From the NCBI GenBank assembly GCA_030424865.1, contig JAUHVR010000001.1, positions 124,001 to 188,000 on the forward strand: a stretch of DNA of 64,000 nt, read 5' to 3'. Positions 24,797 to 33,335 of the stretch are shown here, one piece after another. The notes under the pieces were generated by a model. It was not told the origin of the DNA. It saw only the letters and a list, made by a program, of their open reading frames with translations, and made no database searches. Origin of the DNA: Alphaproteobacteria bacterium (GTDB lineage: Bacteria; Pseudomonadota; Alphaproteobacteria; Rhodobacterales; Rhodobacteraceae). Each line of letters begins with the position of its first letter. Within the stretch, counting starts at the first letter, position 1. The translations under genes and the position numbers were made by a program.

Positions 24797-25950
24797 TGTG
24801 GCGTAGCATCGCCTCGAACGCCTTGTCGTTCCTGGTTGTGGCGATCTTTCTTCTGGGAGGCGTCCTGCTTTGGGCGCAGTCGCAATACACCGGCGAGGGT
24901 CCTCTGACACAGGCGATCTGCCTGCAGGTGGATCGTGGCTCGAACTTTCGGAGGGTGTCCGAAAACCTTGAGGCACAGGGCGCGGTCAGCAGCGGTATGC
25001 TGTTTCGCGTGGGGGCCGATTACTCTGACAAGACCCAGGATCTGAAGGCTGGCAGCTTTCTAGTGCCCGAAGGCGCGTCTATGGAAGAGATCGTCGACAT
25101 CGTCACACGCGGCGGGGCCAGCACCTGTGGGACCGAGGTGGTCTATCGGATTGGCGTGACGCGGGTGACCGTGCAGGTGCGCGAACTGGATCCCGCAACC
25201 GAACGATTTGTCGAGCGGGTCGCGTTCAATCCGGCCGAGGATGACGTGCCCGAAGTCTATACCCGTGTCCGCGAGCAAGGCGATACGCGGTACCGGATCG
25301 CGCTTGCCGAGGGCGTGACGAGCTGGCAGGTCATCGAAGAACTGAAACAAATCGATGCGCTGACAGGTGATGTGACCGAAGTGCCCGCCGAAGGGACGCT
25401 TGCCCCGGACAGCTACGAGATCAAACCGGGCGACAGTCTGGCATCCGTGGTCGAGCGCATGCAGAGCGCGCAGCAGATCATTCTTGCCAACGCCTGGACC
25501 AATCGCGCGCCGGGCCTGCCGCTTGAGAATATCCAGGAGGCGCTGATCCTGGCCTCGATCATCGAGAAGGAAACAGGTCAGGCCGAAGAACGCGGTCAGG
25601 TGGCGAGCGTCTTTGTGAACCGCCTGAACCGGGGCATGCGGCTGCAGACGGACCCGACGGTGATTTATGGCATCACGCGCGGGCAAGGTGTGTTGGGTCG
25701 CGGGCTGCGGCAAAGCGAGTTGCGGCGAGAGACACCGTGGAACACATACGTGATCGACGGTTTGCCTTCGACACCCATCGCGAACCCGGGACGCGCGAGC
25801 ATCCTGGCGGCGCTGAACCCTGATGACACGGAGTTCGTGTTCTTTGTCGCCGATGGCACGGGCGGCCATGCGTTTGCGGCGACGCTTGCCGAGCACAATG
25901 CGAACGTCGCCAAATGGCGAGCCATCGAGGCGGAGCGGGCAAACCAGTAG
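24796..25950 (+). CDS. mltG: Endolytic murein transglycosylase MltG (YceG)
   Basis: Inner-membrane enzyme that cuts nascent glycan strands and sets their length; 384 aa. A single N-terminal transmembrane helix (about residues 8-28, NALSFLVVAIFLLGGVLLWAQS) is followed by a periplasmic LysM-like part and the YceG catalytic domain with ILASIIEKETGQAEERGQVASVFVNRL (catalytic Glu) and LQTDPTVIYGI. It overlaps fabF by one base; the fabF-mltG pairing is common in bacteria and links fatty acid and wall synthesis. Confidence 0.95.
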   Translation: MWRSIASNALSFLVVAIFLLGGVLLWAQSQYTGEGPLTQAICLQVDRGSNFRRVSENLEAQGAVSSGMLFRVGADYSDKTQDLKAGSFLVPEGASMEEIVDIVTRGGASTCGTEVVYRIGVTRVTVQVRELDPATERFVERVAFNPAEDDVPEVYTRVREQGDTRYRIALAEGVTSWQVIEELKQIDALTGDVTEVPAEGTLAPDSYEIKPGDSLASVVERMQSAQQIILANAWTNRAPGLPLENIQEALILASIIEKETGQAEERGQVASVFVNRLNRGMRLQTDPTVIYGITRGQGVLGRGLRQSELRRETPWNTYVIDGLPSTPIANPGRASILAALNPDDTEFVFFVADGTGGHAFAATLAEHNANVAKWRAIEAERANQ

Positions 25951-25975
25951 CGCCTTAGATGTCTTTTGTTTCCAT

Positions 25976-25987
25976 AGGGTTAACCCT
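25976..25987. promoter_or_regulatory. Perfect 12-bp palindrome AGGGTTAACCCT upstream of the GTA cluster
   Basis: Self-complementary across all 12 bases and centred about 25 bp before the -35 box of the candidate GTA promoter. The spacing suits an activator or repressor dimer. No regulator is assigned. Confidence 0.45.
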
Positions 25988-26005
25988 GCGTATCGCGGCC
26001 CCAAT

Positions 26006-26034
26006 TTGACAGGGCGAACGGTCTTGCGTATCAC
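26006..26034 (+). promoter_or_regulatory. Candidate sigma-70 promoter upstream of the GTA cluster
   Basis: TTGACA (26006-26011) is a perfect -35; after 17 bases comes TATCAC (26029-26034) as the -10. The predicted start is near 26041, about 100 bases before g1. A terminator-like hairpin lies in between. Confidence 0.6.
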
Positions 26035-26058
26035 TTGTGGCATGCTGGACAAGGCATG

Positions 26059-26097
26059 AACGGTTCAGGCGGAAAACCCGCCCGGACCGTTTTTTTG
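26059..26097 (+). terminator. Terminator-like hairpin between mltG and GTA g1
   Basis: A 14-position stem (AACGGTTCAGGCGG against CCGCCCGGACCGTT) with one G-T pair and one mismatch, the loop AAAAC, and seven T (two of them in the stem). It would end mltG transcription. It also lies just downstream of the promoter at 26006-26034, so it could attenuate GTA transcription. Confidence 0.85.
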
Positions 26098-26143
26098 TCT
26101 TGGTCGTTGGACGGAAATCCTAGCGAGAAGGCGAAACGCAGGA

Positions 26144-26485
26144 ATGACCCTGATAACCCCGGATGACGGAACATCGCGCCTCAGCGCGGTGCTTGAAAGC
26201 TGCACACAGCAGGTTTCGGACATCGCGTCAGAACTGGAAGACCTGATGCAACAGGTGCGGGCCGGGGAGGAAATTGGCAAACGCGACCTGAGTGGGCGTC
26301 TGAAAGAGATGCGGGATTGGCTGAAGGTTGCCCGAGATACGGAGGTGCAGCTTGCAGCCGCACAACGCAGAGACAAATCCATCGTCGGAGACTACGGACT
26401 CGACCTCGATCACGCCCGAACTGAGATCGGGTGCCGTCTGGCTCGCATCCGCAGATGTTGCCCTGAGGGACGGCTTCCTAAATGA
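26144..26485 (+). CDS. orfg1: GTA g1, small terminase subunit (TerS-like)
   Basis: First gene of the gene transfer agent cluster, 113 aa. It is mostly helical (SRLSAVLESCTQQVSDIASELEDLMQQV, RDLSGRLKEMRDWLKVARDTEVQLA), like the Rhodobacter capsulatus g1 product now regarded as the small terminase. In GTA this subunit helps package random host DNA rather than a specific site. Its 3' part overlaps the large terminase by 134 nt in another frame. Identification rests on position and helical pattern more than on motifs. Confidence 0.75.
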   Translation: MTLITPDDGTSRLSAVLESCTQQVSDIASELEDLMQQVRAGEEIGKRDLSGRLKEMRDWLKVARDTEVQLAAAQRRDKSIVGDYGLDLDHARTEIGCRLARIRRCCPEGRLPK

Positions 26486-27764
26486 GCTGAGTGAGGGAGA
26501 GCTTTTGGCTCTCCCTTTTCTTTTTGAGTTCTGGGCGCTTGATCATCAATTGGCTCCGGAAGGCGATTGGCGCAGCTGGGTGATCCTTGGGGGTCGTGGT
26601 GCAGGCAAGACACGCGCCGGGGCAGAGTGGGTACGATCGATGGTCGAAGGTTCGCGGCCCATGGATCCGGGGCGCGCAAAGCGGGTTGCGCTGGTGGGCG
26701 AGACGCTGGACCAGGTGCGCGAGGTCATGGTTTTCGGCGAGAGCGGGATATTGGCCTGTTCACCGCCAGACCGACGACCGACATGGAGTGCGACGCGGCG
26801 GGTGTTGATCTGGCCGAACGGGGCCGAGGCGCATGCTTTTTCGGCCTATGAACCCGAGGCGCTGAGGGGGCCGCAGTTCGATGCTGCCTGGGCGGACGAG
26901 CTGGGCAAGTGGCGCAAGGGCGAAGCGGCCTGGGATATGTTGCAGTTTGCCCTGCGTTTGGGAGAGGCGCCACGGGCCTGCGTGACGACAACGCCGCGGA
27001 ACTCGGAGGTGCTGAAACGGCTGCTGGCCTCGCCCTCGACCGTGGTGACGCGCGCGGCGACCGAGGCGAATGCAGCGAACCTGGCCGAGACGTTTCTGGA
27101 AGAGGTCCGCGCGCGGTACGAGGGATCGCGGTTGGGGCGGCAAGAGCTGGATGGCGAATTGCTGGAAGATCATGAGGGGGCCCTGTGGTCGATTGGGGCG
27201 CTGCATGACTGTCTGGTCAACGAGGTGCCGGACTTCGACCGGATCGTCGTGGCGGTGGATCCGCCGGTTTCGTCCAAGACCACGTCCGACGAATGCGGGA
27301 TTGTCGTCGTAGGCGGCTGCACAAGCGGGCCGCCGCAGAGCTGGCGTGCGGTTGTCCTGGAGGACGCCTCGGTTCAGGGGAAGGGTCCCCTGGGGTGGGC
27401 CACGGCGGCGATCGAGGCGCGGGATCGGTGGCAGGCGGACCGGTTGGTCGCGGAGGTGAACCAGGGCGGTGATCTGGTTGAGAGCGTGTTGCGGCAGGTG
27501 GACCCATTGGTGCCCTTGTCGAAGGTGCATGCCTCGAATTCGAAGTCGGCGCGGGCTGAACCTGTTGCCGCGCTTTATGAGCAAGGGCGGGTGTCGCATG
27601 TGCGGGGGCTGTCCGCGCTGGAACGGCAGATGACGCAGATGACCGTTCGGGGTTTCGTGGGGCAGGGCTCGCCCGACCGGGTGGATGCGCTGGTCTGGGC
27701 TGTGAGTGATTTGCTGATCTCGCCTGCGGCAGGGTGGAAGAAGCCCAGGTTGCGGGTGCTCTGA
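26352..27764 (+). CDS. orfg2: GTA g2, large terminase subunit (TerL)
   Basis: Packaging ATPase and nuclease, 470 aa from a TTG at 26352 that has GGAGG exactly six bases upstream; the open frame runs eight codons further up. The Walker A motif is VILGGRGAGKTRAGAEW, and the Walker B region is FDAAWADELGKW. CVTTTPRNSEVLKRL is the coupling motif, and the RNase H-like nuclease has IVVAVDPPVSS, LVAEVNQGGD and DRVDALVWAVSDLL with its acidic residues. It overlaps g1 by 134 nt. The packaging core looks intact. Confidence 0.95.
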   Translation: MQPHNAETNPSSETTDSTSITPELRSGAVWLASADVALRDGFLNELSEGELLALPFLFEFWALDHQLAPEGDWRSWVILGGRGAGKTRAGAEWVRSMVEGSRPMDPGRAKRVALVGETLDQVREVMVFGESGILACSPPDRRPTWSATRRVLIWPNGAEAHAFSAYEPEALRGPQFDAAWADELGKWRKGEAAWDMLQFALRLGEAPRACVTTTPRNSEVLKRLLASPSTVVTRAATEANAANLAETFLEEVRARYEGSRLGRQELDGELLEDHEGALWSIGALHDCLVNEVPDFDRIVVAVDPPVSSKTTSDECGIVVVGGCTSGPPQSWRAVVLEDASVQGKGPLGWATAAIEARDRWQADRLVAEVNQGGDLVESVLRQVDPLVPLSKVHASNSKSARAEPVAALYEQGRVSHVRGLSALERQMTQMTVRGFVGQGSPDRVDALVWAVSDLLISPAAGWKKPRLRVL

Positions 27765-27890
27765 ACAGCGTGCGGTGCTCTTGGGGAGGATTAAGGATTT
27801 GGTGAGATAACTTTTTTCACAGGCGGCGGGACACGGCGCTTTGAAACGAAGCGGGTGCCCCGAGCGGGCCGGTGATGCAGGAGACAAACC

Positions 27891-29078
27891 TTGGTCTTGG
27901 ACTTCATACGACGCAACAAAGTGGCCGCGACCCCCGAGGCCAAGGCCAGCGCCACAGGGCCGGTGGTGGCCTGGGCGGGTTCGGGCCGGGTGGCCTGGAG
28001 CCCGCGGGACACCGCCTCGTTGACGAAGACGGGCTTTGTCGGGAATCCGGTGGGGTTCCGGGCGGTCAAGTTGATTGCCGAAGCCGTGGCGGCGGTGCCG
28101 ATGGTGCTGGAAGACGCAGAGATGCGCTATGACCAGCACCCGATCCTGTCGCTGTTGCAGGCGCCGAACCCCATGCAGGGGCGCGCCGAACTGATTGAAG
28201 CACTGGTCGGGCAGTTGACCCTGACGGGTGACGGTTATCTTGAGGCGGTTTGTGCCGAAGATGGCTTGCCGGTCGAGCTGCATGTCTTGCGCAGCGACCG
28301 TATGCGGGTTGTGCCCGGCGCTGACGGCTGGCCGGTGGCCTTTGAATACGCCGCGGGCGGCAAGAAACATCGGTTTGATGTCACGCCTTATTGTGCGCAG
28401 GTCTGTCATTTTCGCTCGTTCCATCCGCAGGATGATCACTATGGGTTGTCACCCATGCAGGCGGCGGCTGCTGCGATTGACGTGCATTCCAGTGCAAGTC
28501 GCTGGTCGAAGGGGTTGCTGGACAACGCGGCGCGGCCTTCGGGGGCGATTGTCTACAAGGGCGGAGATGGCCAGTCGGAGATGAGCGCGGATCAGTATGA
28601 TCGGCTTGTGTCGGAGATGGAAAGCTATCATCAGGGCGCGCGGAATGCCGGGCGACCGATGCTGCTGGAAGGTGGTCTGGACTGGAAACCGATGGGCTTT
28701 TCGCCTTCCGACATGGAGTTCCAGAAAACCAAGGAGGCCGCCGCGCGCGAGATTGCCGTGGCCTTTGGGGTTCCTCCGATGTTGTTGGGAATCCCGGGTG
28801 AGGCGACTTACGCCAACTATCAGGAATCGCATCGGGCTTTTTATCGGCTGACCGTCTTACCCTTGGCGACGCGGGTGTCGGCGCAGTTGAGCCGGTGGCT
28901 GTCCGAGTTCCATGGTGCCCCCGTTGTGTTGAAACCGGATCTGGATCAAGTGCCGGCTCTTGCAGCCGAACGTGAGGCGCTGTGGACGCGGGTCACGGCG
29001 GCGGGTTTCCTGAGCGATGCCGAAAAGCGCAGTTTGTTGGGGTTGCCCGCCGTGACCGGAGAGCAGTCCGATGGGTGA
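27891..29078 (+). CDS. orfg3: GTA g3, portal protein (HK97 family)
   Basis: Dodecameric portal through which DNA enters the head, 395 aa. The start is TTG at 27891 with AGGAG seven bases upstream. Portal signatures are GNPVGFRAVKLIAEAVAAVPMVL, HPILSLLQAPNP, LTGDGYLEAV, YGLSPMQAAAAAIDVH and AFGVPPMLLGIPGEATYANYQESHRAFYRLTVLPL. It is 126 bases downstream of g2, and its end overlaps g3.5 by 8 nt. Confidence 0.95.
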   Translation: MVLDFIRRNKVAATPEAKASATGPVVAWAGSGRVAWSPRDTASLTKTGFVGNPVGFRAVKLIAEAVAAVPMVLEDAEMRYDQHPILSLLQAPNPMQGRAELIEALVGQLTLTGDGYLEAVCAEDGLPVELHVLRSDRMRVVPGADGWPVAFEYAAGGKKHRFDVTPYCAQVCHFRSFHPQDDHYGLSPMQAAAAAIDVHSSASRWSKGLLDNAARPSGAIVYKGGDGQSEMSADQYDRLVSEMESYHQGARNAGRPMLLEGGLDWKPMGFSPSDMEFQKTKEAAAREIAVAFGVPPMLLGIPGEATYANYQESHRAFYRLTVLPLATRVSAQLSRWLSEFHGAPVVLKPDLDQVPALAAEREALWTRVTAAGFLSDAEKRSLLGLPAVTGEQSDG

Positions 29079-29298
29079 AACGCGCCCGACATTTGAGACT
29101 TTTGAATGTGCGCCGGGCCTGCGGTTGGAAGCACAGGAACGGGTTGCCAAGTTGCAGTTTGATGCCCTGGACACCCGACTGCACCGGATCGAGGGGTTGA
29201 TCGAACGTCTGGAGCGACGGTTGTGGTTGACGGTCTATGGCGTGGCCGCAGTGATCCTGGCGCAGGTTGTTCAGGGGTTTGTGACGGCAACGCCTTGA
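29071..29298 (+). CDS. GTA g3.5, small single-helix membrane protein
   Basis: Protein of 75 aa. An amphipathic helix (about 20-50, ERVAKLQFDALDTRLHRIEGLIERLERR) leads into a hydrophobic segment (WLTVYGVAAVILAQVVQGFV). It overlaps the end of the portal gene (ATG within the last codons) and matches the small gene found between g3 and g4 in GTA clusters. The coiled-coil-plus-TM shape resembles phage hemolysin/XhlA-type proteins; its role is unknown. Confidence 0.75.
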   Translation: MGETRPTFETFECAPGLRLEAQERVAKLQFDALDTRLHRIEGLIERLERRLWLTVYGVAAVILAQVVQGFVTATP

Positions 29299-29324
29299 GG
29301 CTGGTCCGGGAAAGAGAGATCGAG

Positions 29325-29867
29325 ATGGATTTGGAACACAAGTTTTGCCGGTTCGATGCCGAGAGGGTGCAAGTGCAGGGCACGAGCATCGAGGGCTACG
29401 CGTCGTTGTTTGGGGCGACCGATCAGGGCAACGACGTGGTGGCCAAGGGGGCCTATGCGGCCTCGCTTGGCAAGCTGGCTGAAGACGGTCGCCGGGTGAA
29501 GATGTTGTGGCAACATGATCCGGCGCAGCCGATTGGCGTGTGGGACGACGTTCGCGAGGACGATCGCGGGCTATATGTCAAAGGCCGGTTGCTGGACAGC
29601 ATCGACAAGGGCCGAGAGGCGGCGGCGCTGATCGAAGCGGGCGCGATTGACGGGCTTTCGATCGGCTATCGCACCGTAAAGGCAACCAAGAACGACAAGG
29701 GCCGACGGTTCTTGACCGAAGTGGAGCTTTGGGAAGTCTCGTTGGTGACATTCCCGATGCTGCCCACCGCGCGGGTGGCGGCCAAGGGGGATGACCCGGC
29801 CGATGCGATGTTGCGGGACCTGGCGGGGGCCATCGAGCGTGCCCGCTGTCATCTGTCGGGCGGCTGA
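29325..29867 (+). CDS. orfg4: GTA g4, prohead protease (HK97 family, S78)
   Basis: Head maturation protease, 180 aa from the ATG at 29325 (homology starts MDLEHKF; a longer frame upstream is spurious). EGYASLFGATDQGNDVVAKGAY, KMLWQHDPAQPIGVWD (catalytic His), GAIDGLSIGYRTV (catalytic Ser) and VELWEVSLVTFPMLPTARV follow the family. It cleaves the scaffold part of the capsid protein encoded next. Confidence 0.95.
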   Translation: MDLEHKFCRFDAERVQVQGTSIEGYASLFGATDQGNDVVAKGAYAASLGKLAEDGRRVKMLWQHDPAQPIGVWDDVREDDRGLYVKGRLLDSIDKGREAAALIEAGAIDGLSIGYRTVKATKNDKGRRFLTEVELWEVSLVTFPMLPTARVAAKGDDPADAMLRDLAGAIERARCHLSGG

Positions 29868-29896
29868 GCGCCCGATACCCAACTGAGGAAAGCTGA

Positions 29897-31078
29897 ATGA
29901 CCACAGCCGAGAACGTTTCTCGGGCCGGGGAAGATGTGTCTCCGGCTGTTCAGATTGGTGCCGCGCTGGCGGGGCTGGTCGGTGATGTCACGGCAATGCG
30001 GGAAGCCCTGCAGGCCAAAATGAACAAACAGGAAGAGCGATTGAACATGCTTGATCGAAAATCTCACGCCGCGCTGCGCCCGGCATTGTCGACCACTGCC
30101 GAAGCTGAGGCTCCGCACCAGAAAGCCTTTGAGGCCTATCTGCGCTCGGGCGAAGATGACGGCCTGCGTGGCCTGGAGCTGGAAGGCAAGGCCATGAGCA
30201 CGGCCGTGAACAGCGATGGCGGCTACCTGGTCGATCCGGTCACCAGCGAAACCGTTCAGTCGGTTCTGGCCTCGACTGCCTCGATCCGTGCAATCGCCAA
30301 TGTGGTGCATGTCGAATCGACGTCGTTCGACGTTTTGATCGATCACACCGAGCCGAGCGCCGGCTGGGCATCGGAAACTGCCGCGACGGCCGAGACCACC
30401 ACGCCCAGCATCGACCGCATCCAGATCCCGCTGTACGAGCTGAACGCAATGCCGAAGGCAAGCCAGCGACTGCTGGACGACAGCGCCTTTGACATCGAGA
30501 GCTGGCTGGCCGGTCGCATTGCACAGAAGTTTGCAACCGCCGAGGCCGCTGCCTTTGTTTCAGGTGATGGTGCCGACAAACCGACCGGTTTCCTGAACCA
30601 CACTGCGGTTGCCGATGCGACCTGGACCTGGGGCAACCTGGGCTACATCGCGACCGGTGTCGACGGCGATTTCAACGGCGGCGACTCGCTGATCGATCTG
30701 GTCTATGCGCTGGGCGCTGAATACCGTGCCAACGGCACCTTCGTGATGAACTCGAAAACCGCGGGCGCAGTGCGCAAGCTCAAGGATGCCGATGGCCGCC
30801 ATCTTTGGTCGGACGGTCTGGCTGCGGGCGAACCCGCGCGTCTGCTGGGCTATCCGGTGCTGATCGCGGAAAACATGCCCGACATTGCAACCGGTTCGGA
30901 TTCGATTGCCTTTGGGGATTTCCGTGCAGGCTACACCATCGCCGAACGTCCCGACCTGCGCGTGCTGCGCGATCCCTTCAGCGCCAAGCCGCACGTGCTG
31001 TTCTACGCGACCAAGCGCGTCGGTGGCGATGTGAGCGACTTTGCGGCGATCAAACTGCTGCGGTTCGCCGTTTCCTAA
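29897..31078 (+). CDS. orfg5: GTA g5, major capsid protein (HK97 fold)
   Basis: Shell protein, 393 aa. Residues 1 to about 105 form a helical scaffold region (ALAGLVGDVTAMREALQAKMNKQEERL) that g4 should remove. The HK97 core starts near KAMSTAVNSDGGYLVDPVTSETVQSVL, with TPSIDRIQIPLYELNAMPKASQRLLDDSAFDIESWLAGRIAQKF and the C-terminal FRAGYTIAERPDLRVLRDPFS...VLFYATKRVGGDV. Codon use is more biased to C-ending codons than in the tail genes, as expected for the most abundant protein. A gap of 163 bases follows with nothing recognisable. Confidence 0.96.
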   Translation: MTTAENVSRAGEDVSPAVQIGAALAGLVGDVTAMREALQAKMNKQEERLNMLDRKSHAALRPALSTTAEAEAPHQKAFEAYLRSGEDDGLRGLELEGKAMSTAVNSDGGYLVDPVTSETVQSVLASTASIRAIANVVHVESTSFDVLIDHTEPSAGWASETAATAETTTPSIDRIQIPLYELNAMPKASQRLLDDSAFDIESWLAGRIAQKFATAEAAAFVSGDGADKPTGFLNHTAVADATWTWGNLGYIATGVDGDFNGGDSLIDLVYALGAEYRANGTFVMNSKTAGAVRKLKDADGRHLWSDGLAAGEPARLLGYPVLIAENMPDIATGSDSIAFGDFRAGYTIAERPDLRVLRDPFSAKPHVLFYATKRVGGDVSDFAAIKLLRFAVS

Positions 31079-31241
31079 TCGGAGACGGTGACGTGGAGGG
31101 GGCCATGTGTCCCCTTCGCCGGGCGCGCGCCGGTGAGAGCTTGCGTTGTCTAGCTGCTCCCCTCCGTCCGAGCAACGTGAGTGGCGTGCGCCCGAACACT
31201 GAACATGGGCGGGCCATGCGACATGAATTCGGAGTTGATCC

Positions 31242-31835
31242 ATGAAGTTGGTTGAAGAGACGTCGATCCCCCTGGCTGCGCTGCCGATGGATGCGTTCAA
31301 GGCGCATCTGCGAATGGGCAGTGGATTTGCGGAAGATGACGTTCAGGATGGGGTTCTGGAGGCCTTTTTGCGGGCCGCACTTGCGGCGGTTGAAAGCCGG
31401 ACGGGCAAGGCGCTGATTTCGCGGGACTTTCGGGTGTCATTCCATGCCTGGCGCAGCGAGACGGCGCAGGCGCTGCCGATTGCGCCTGTGCAGTCGATCA
31501 GCGAGCTGCGTCGCATTGACGGTGCCAATGCGGTCGAGGTTCAGGACGCTGACAGTTATTGGTTGCAGGACGGGGGGATGGCGGCCTGGCTGATGCCGAC
31601 CGGCGCCTGCCTGCCCGCGATGCCCAAAGGTGGGCGGTTCGAAATCGTTCTGACCGCCGGGTTTGGCCCGACCTGGGCTGATCTGCCTGCGGACTTGGCA
31701 CAGGCCGTTCTTCTGTTGGCCGCGCATTACTATGAATACCGTCACGAGGTGGCGCTGAAGGATGGGTGCATGCCGTTTGGCGTCACCAGCCTGACGGCAC
31801 GCTACCGTCCGATGCGGATGGGTGCCCCGGCATGA
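31242..31835 (+). CDS. orfg6: GTA g6, head-tail connector (adaptor)
   Basis: Protein of 197 aa. It has the connector signature LPMDAFKAHLRMG...EDDVQDGVLEAFLRAALAAVESRTGKALISRDF and a C-terminal ADLPADLAQAVLLLAAHYYEYRHEV, typical of phage gp6-like adaptors that dock under the portal. The stop overlaps the g7 start (ATGA). Confidence 0.9.
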   Translation: MKLVEETSIPLAALPMDAFKAHLRMGSGFAEDDVQDGVLEAFLRAALAAVESRTGKALISRDFRVSFHAWRSETAQALPIAPVQSISELRRIDGANAVEVQDADSYWLQDGGMAAWLMPTGACLPAMPKGGRFEIVLTAGFGPTWADLPADLAQAVLLLAAHYYEYRHEVALKDGCMPFGVTSLTARYRPMRMGAPA

Positions 31836-32170
31836 GGATCCCCGATCTGAACCGACACCTGGTGCTGGAGGGCAAGACCCTGGTTCCCGACGGTGCTGGC
31901 GGCCAGAGCGAGATCTGGACGGCGCTGGGAACCCTTTGGGGTGAGGTCGTGCCGCGCACGGGGCGAGAAACCTCTGGGGAGGCGGGCGCTGTTTCGTTGA
32001 CCGGGTTTCGGATCACTGTGCGCGGGGCACCGGTGGGCCAGTCGAACCGGCCGGTTGCAGGTCAGCGTTTTCGCTTGGGAACCCGGATCCTGGCAATCCT
32101 GTCGGTGACCGAGGCGGCGGGGCTGGATCGCTATCTGACCTGCATCGCTGAAGAGGAGGTCAGCCCATGA
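31832..32170 (+). CDS. orfg7: GTA g7, head-tail joining protein (stopper)
   Basis: Protein of 112 aa starting MRIPDLNRHLVLEGKTLVPDG at the ATGA overlap with g6. The beta-rich pattern SEIWTALGTLWGEVVPRTGRET...FRLGTRILAILSVTEA follows the SPP1 gp16/HK97 head-closure family. It overlaps g8 by 4 nt, so g6, g7 and g8 are translationally coupled. Confidence 0.9.
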   Translation: MRIPDLNRHLVLEGKTLVPDGAGGQSEIWTALGTLWGEVVPRTGRETSGEAGAVSLTGFRITVRGAPVGQSNRPVAGQRFRLGTRILAILSVTEAAGLDRYLTCIAEEEVSP

Positions 32171-32574
32171 CCTATGCGCTTTCAGCACCGTTGCAGGCGG
32201 CGGTGTACCAAGCCCTGCTTGCGGATGCCGGGGTTTCGGACCTGGTCGGGACAGAGATCTACGACGCCCTTCCCGCAGGCGCCATGCCACCGATGTACGT
32301 CCTGCTGGGGGATGAAAAGGTCAAGGATGCCTCGGATGGCACGGGGCAGGGGGCCTGGCATGATTTCACAGTCTCCGTTGTCAGCGAGGCTGCGGGGTTT
32401 TCGGGCGCCAAGGAGGTGGCTGGTGCGGTCAGTACCGCGCTGGTCGACGCGCCGCTGACCCTGTCCAGCGGACGGCTTGCGGGCCTTCGCTTTGTCAAGG
32501 CGCGCGCGGCACGGGAACCTGGCGGGTTGCGGCGTATCAATCTGACTTTTCGCGCGCGTGTGGACGCGGCGTGA
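32167..32574 (+). CDS. orfg8: GTA g8, tail terminator (DUF3168)
   Basis: Protein of 135 aa: LSAPLQAAVYQALLADAGVSDLVGTEIYDALPAGAMPPMYVLLGDE, WHDFTVSVVSEAAGFSGAKEVAGAVSTAL and INLTFRARVDAA match the DUF3168 tail-completion family that caps the tail tube below the stopper. It is coupled to g7 by a 4-nt overlap and followed by g9 after 20 bases. Confidence 0.92.
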   Translation: MTYALSAPLQAAVYQALLADAGVSDLVGTEIYDALPAGAMPPMYVLLGDEKVKDASDGTGQGAWHDFTVSVVSEAAGFSGAKEVAGAVSTALVDAPLTLSSGRLAGLRFVKARAAREPGGLRRINLTFRARVDAA

Positions 32575-32594
32575 CGGCTTAAGGAGCACAAGAC

Positions 32595-33011
32595 ATGGCT
32601 GTTCAGAACGGCAAGGATCTCTTGATCAAGGTGGACCTGACGGGCAGTGGCTCGTTCCAGACAATGGCGGGTCTGCGGGCCACGCGGGTCAGTTTCAACG
32701 CGGATACGGTGGATGTGACCACCCTGGAGAGCCAGGGCGGCTGGCGCGAGCTGTTGTCCGGGGCGGGCGTGAAATCGGCCTCGATCTCGGGATCGGGCGT
32801 CTTCAAGGATGACACGACCGACGAGCGGGCGCGGCAGATCTTTTTCGATGGCGAGACACCGGATTTCCAAGTGATCATTCCCGACTTTGGCACGGTTGAA
32901 GGGCCCTTTCAGGTGACCTCGATCGACTATGCAGGCTCGCACAATGGCGAGGCGACCTATGAGGTCGCCATGGCCTCGGCAGGGGCGCTGACCTTCGTGC
33001 CTGCGAGCTGA
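32595..33011 (+). CDS. orfg9: GTA g9, major tail tube protein
   Basis: Protein of 138 aa. AVQNGKDLLIKVDLTGSGSFQTMAGLRATRVSFNADTVDVTTLESQGGWRELL and DERARQIFFDGETPDFQVIIPDFGTVEGPFQVTSIDYAG show the TP901-1-type tail tube fold. It stacks as rings to form the short flexible tail. AAGGAG precedes the ATG. Confidence 0.95.
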   Translation: MAVQNGKDLLIKVDLTGSGSFQTMAGLRATRVSFNADTVDVTTLESQGGWRELLSGAGVKSASISGSGVFKDDTTDERARQIFFDGETPDFQVIIPDFGTVEGPFQVTSIDYAGSHNGEATYEVAMASAGALTFVPAS

Positions 33012-33014
33012 CCC

Positions 33015-33335
33015 ATGGCCAATCCGTGGAGGGGAGAGGTCGAGCTGGTGATTGACGGCGAGGTGCAGGTGTTGCGGCTGACGCTGGGGGCGTTGGCCGA
33101 GCTTGAGGCGCGATTGAAGACGGGGTCGATGGTCGATCTGGTCCAGCGCTTTGAAGGTGGCACTTGCACCTCGCAGGACGTGCTGGACCTGATTGTCGCG
33201 GGGTTGCGCGGTGGCGGCTGGCGCGGCGGTCCGGGTGACCTGGTGGCGGCACAGATCGAGGGCGGACCGGTGGCGGCCGCAAGGGTGGCGGCCGAACTGC
33301 TGGTGCGCGCGTTCGCGCTGCCGGACGAGGCCTAG
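33015..33335 (+). CDS. orfg10: GTA g10, tail assembly chaperone
   Basis: Protein of 106 aa, MANPWRGEVELVIDGEVQVLRLTLGALAELEARL..., the GTA gp10/TAC-type pattern of a short beta hairpin followed by helices. It starts three bases after g9. Its TAG stop is followed at once by the ATG of g10.1 in the same frame. Confidence 0.88.
   Translation: MANPWRGEVELVIDGEVQVLRLTLGALAELEARLKTGSMVDLVQRFEGGTCTSQDVLDLIVAGLRGGGWRGGPGDLVAAQIEGGPVAAARVAAELLVRAFALPDEA

Noticed and set aside
26760-28439. Reverse open frame of 559 codons antisense to the terminase and portal
   Set aside because: The composition is His/Arg/Pro-rich and the forward frames carry clear TerL and portal motifs.
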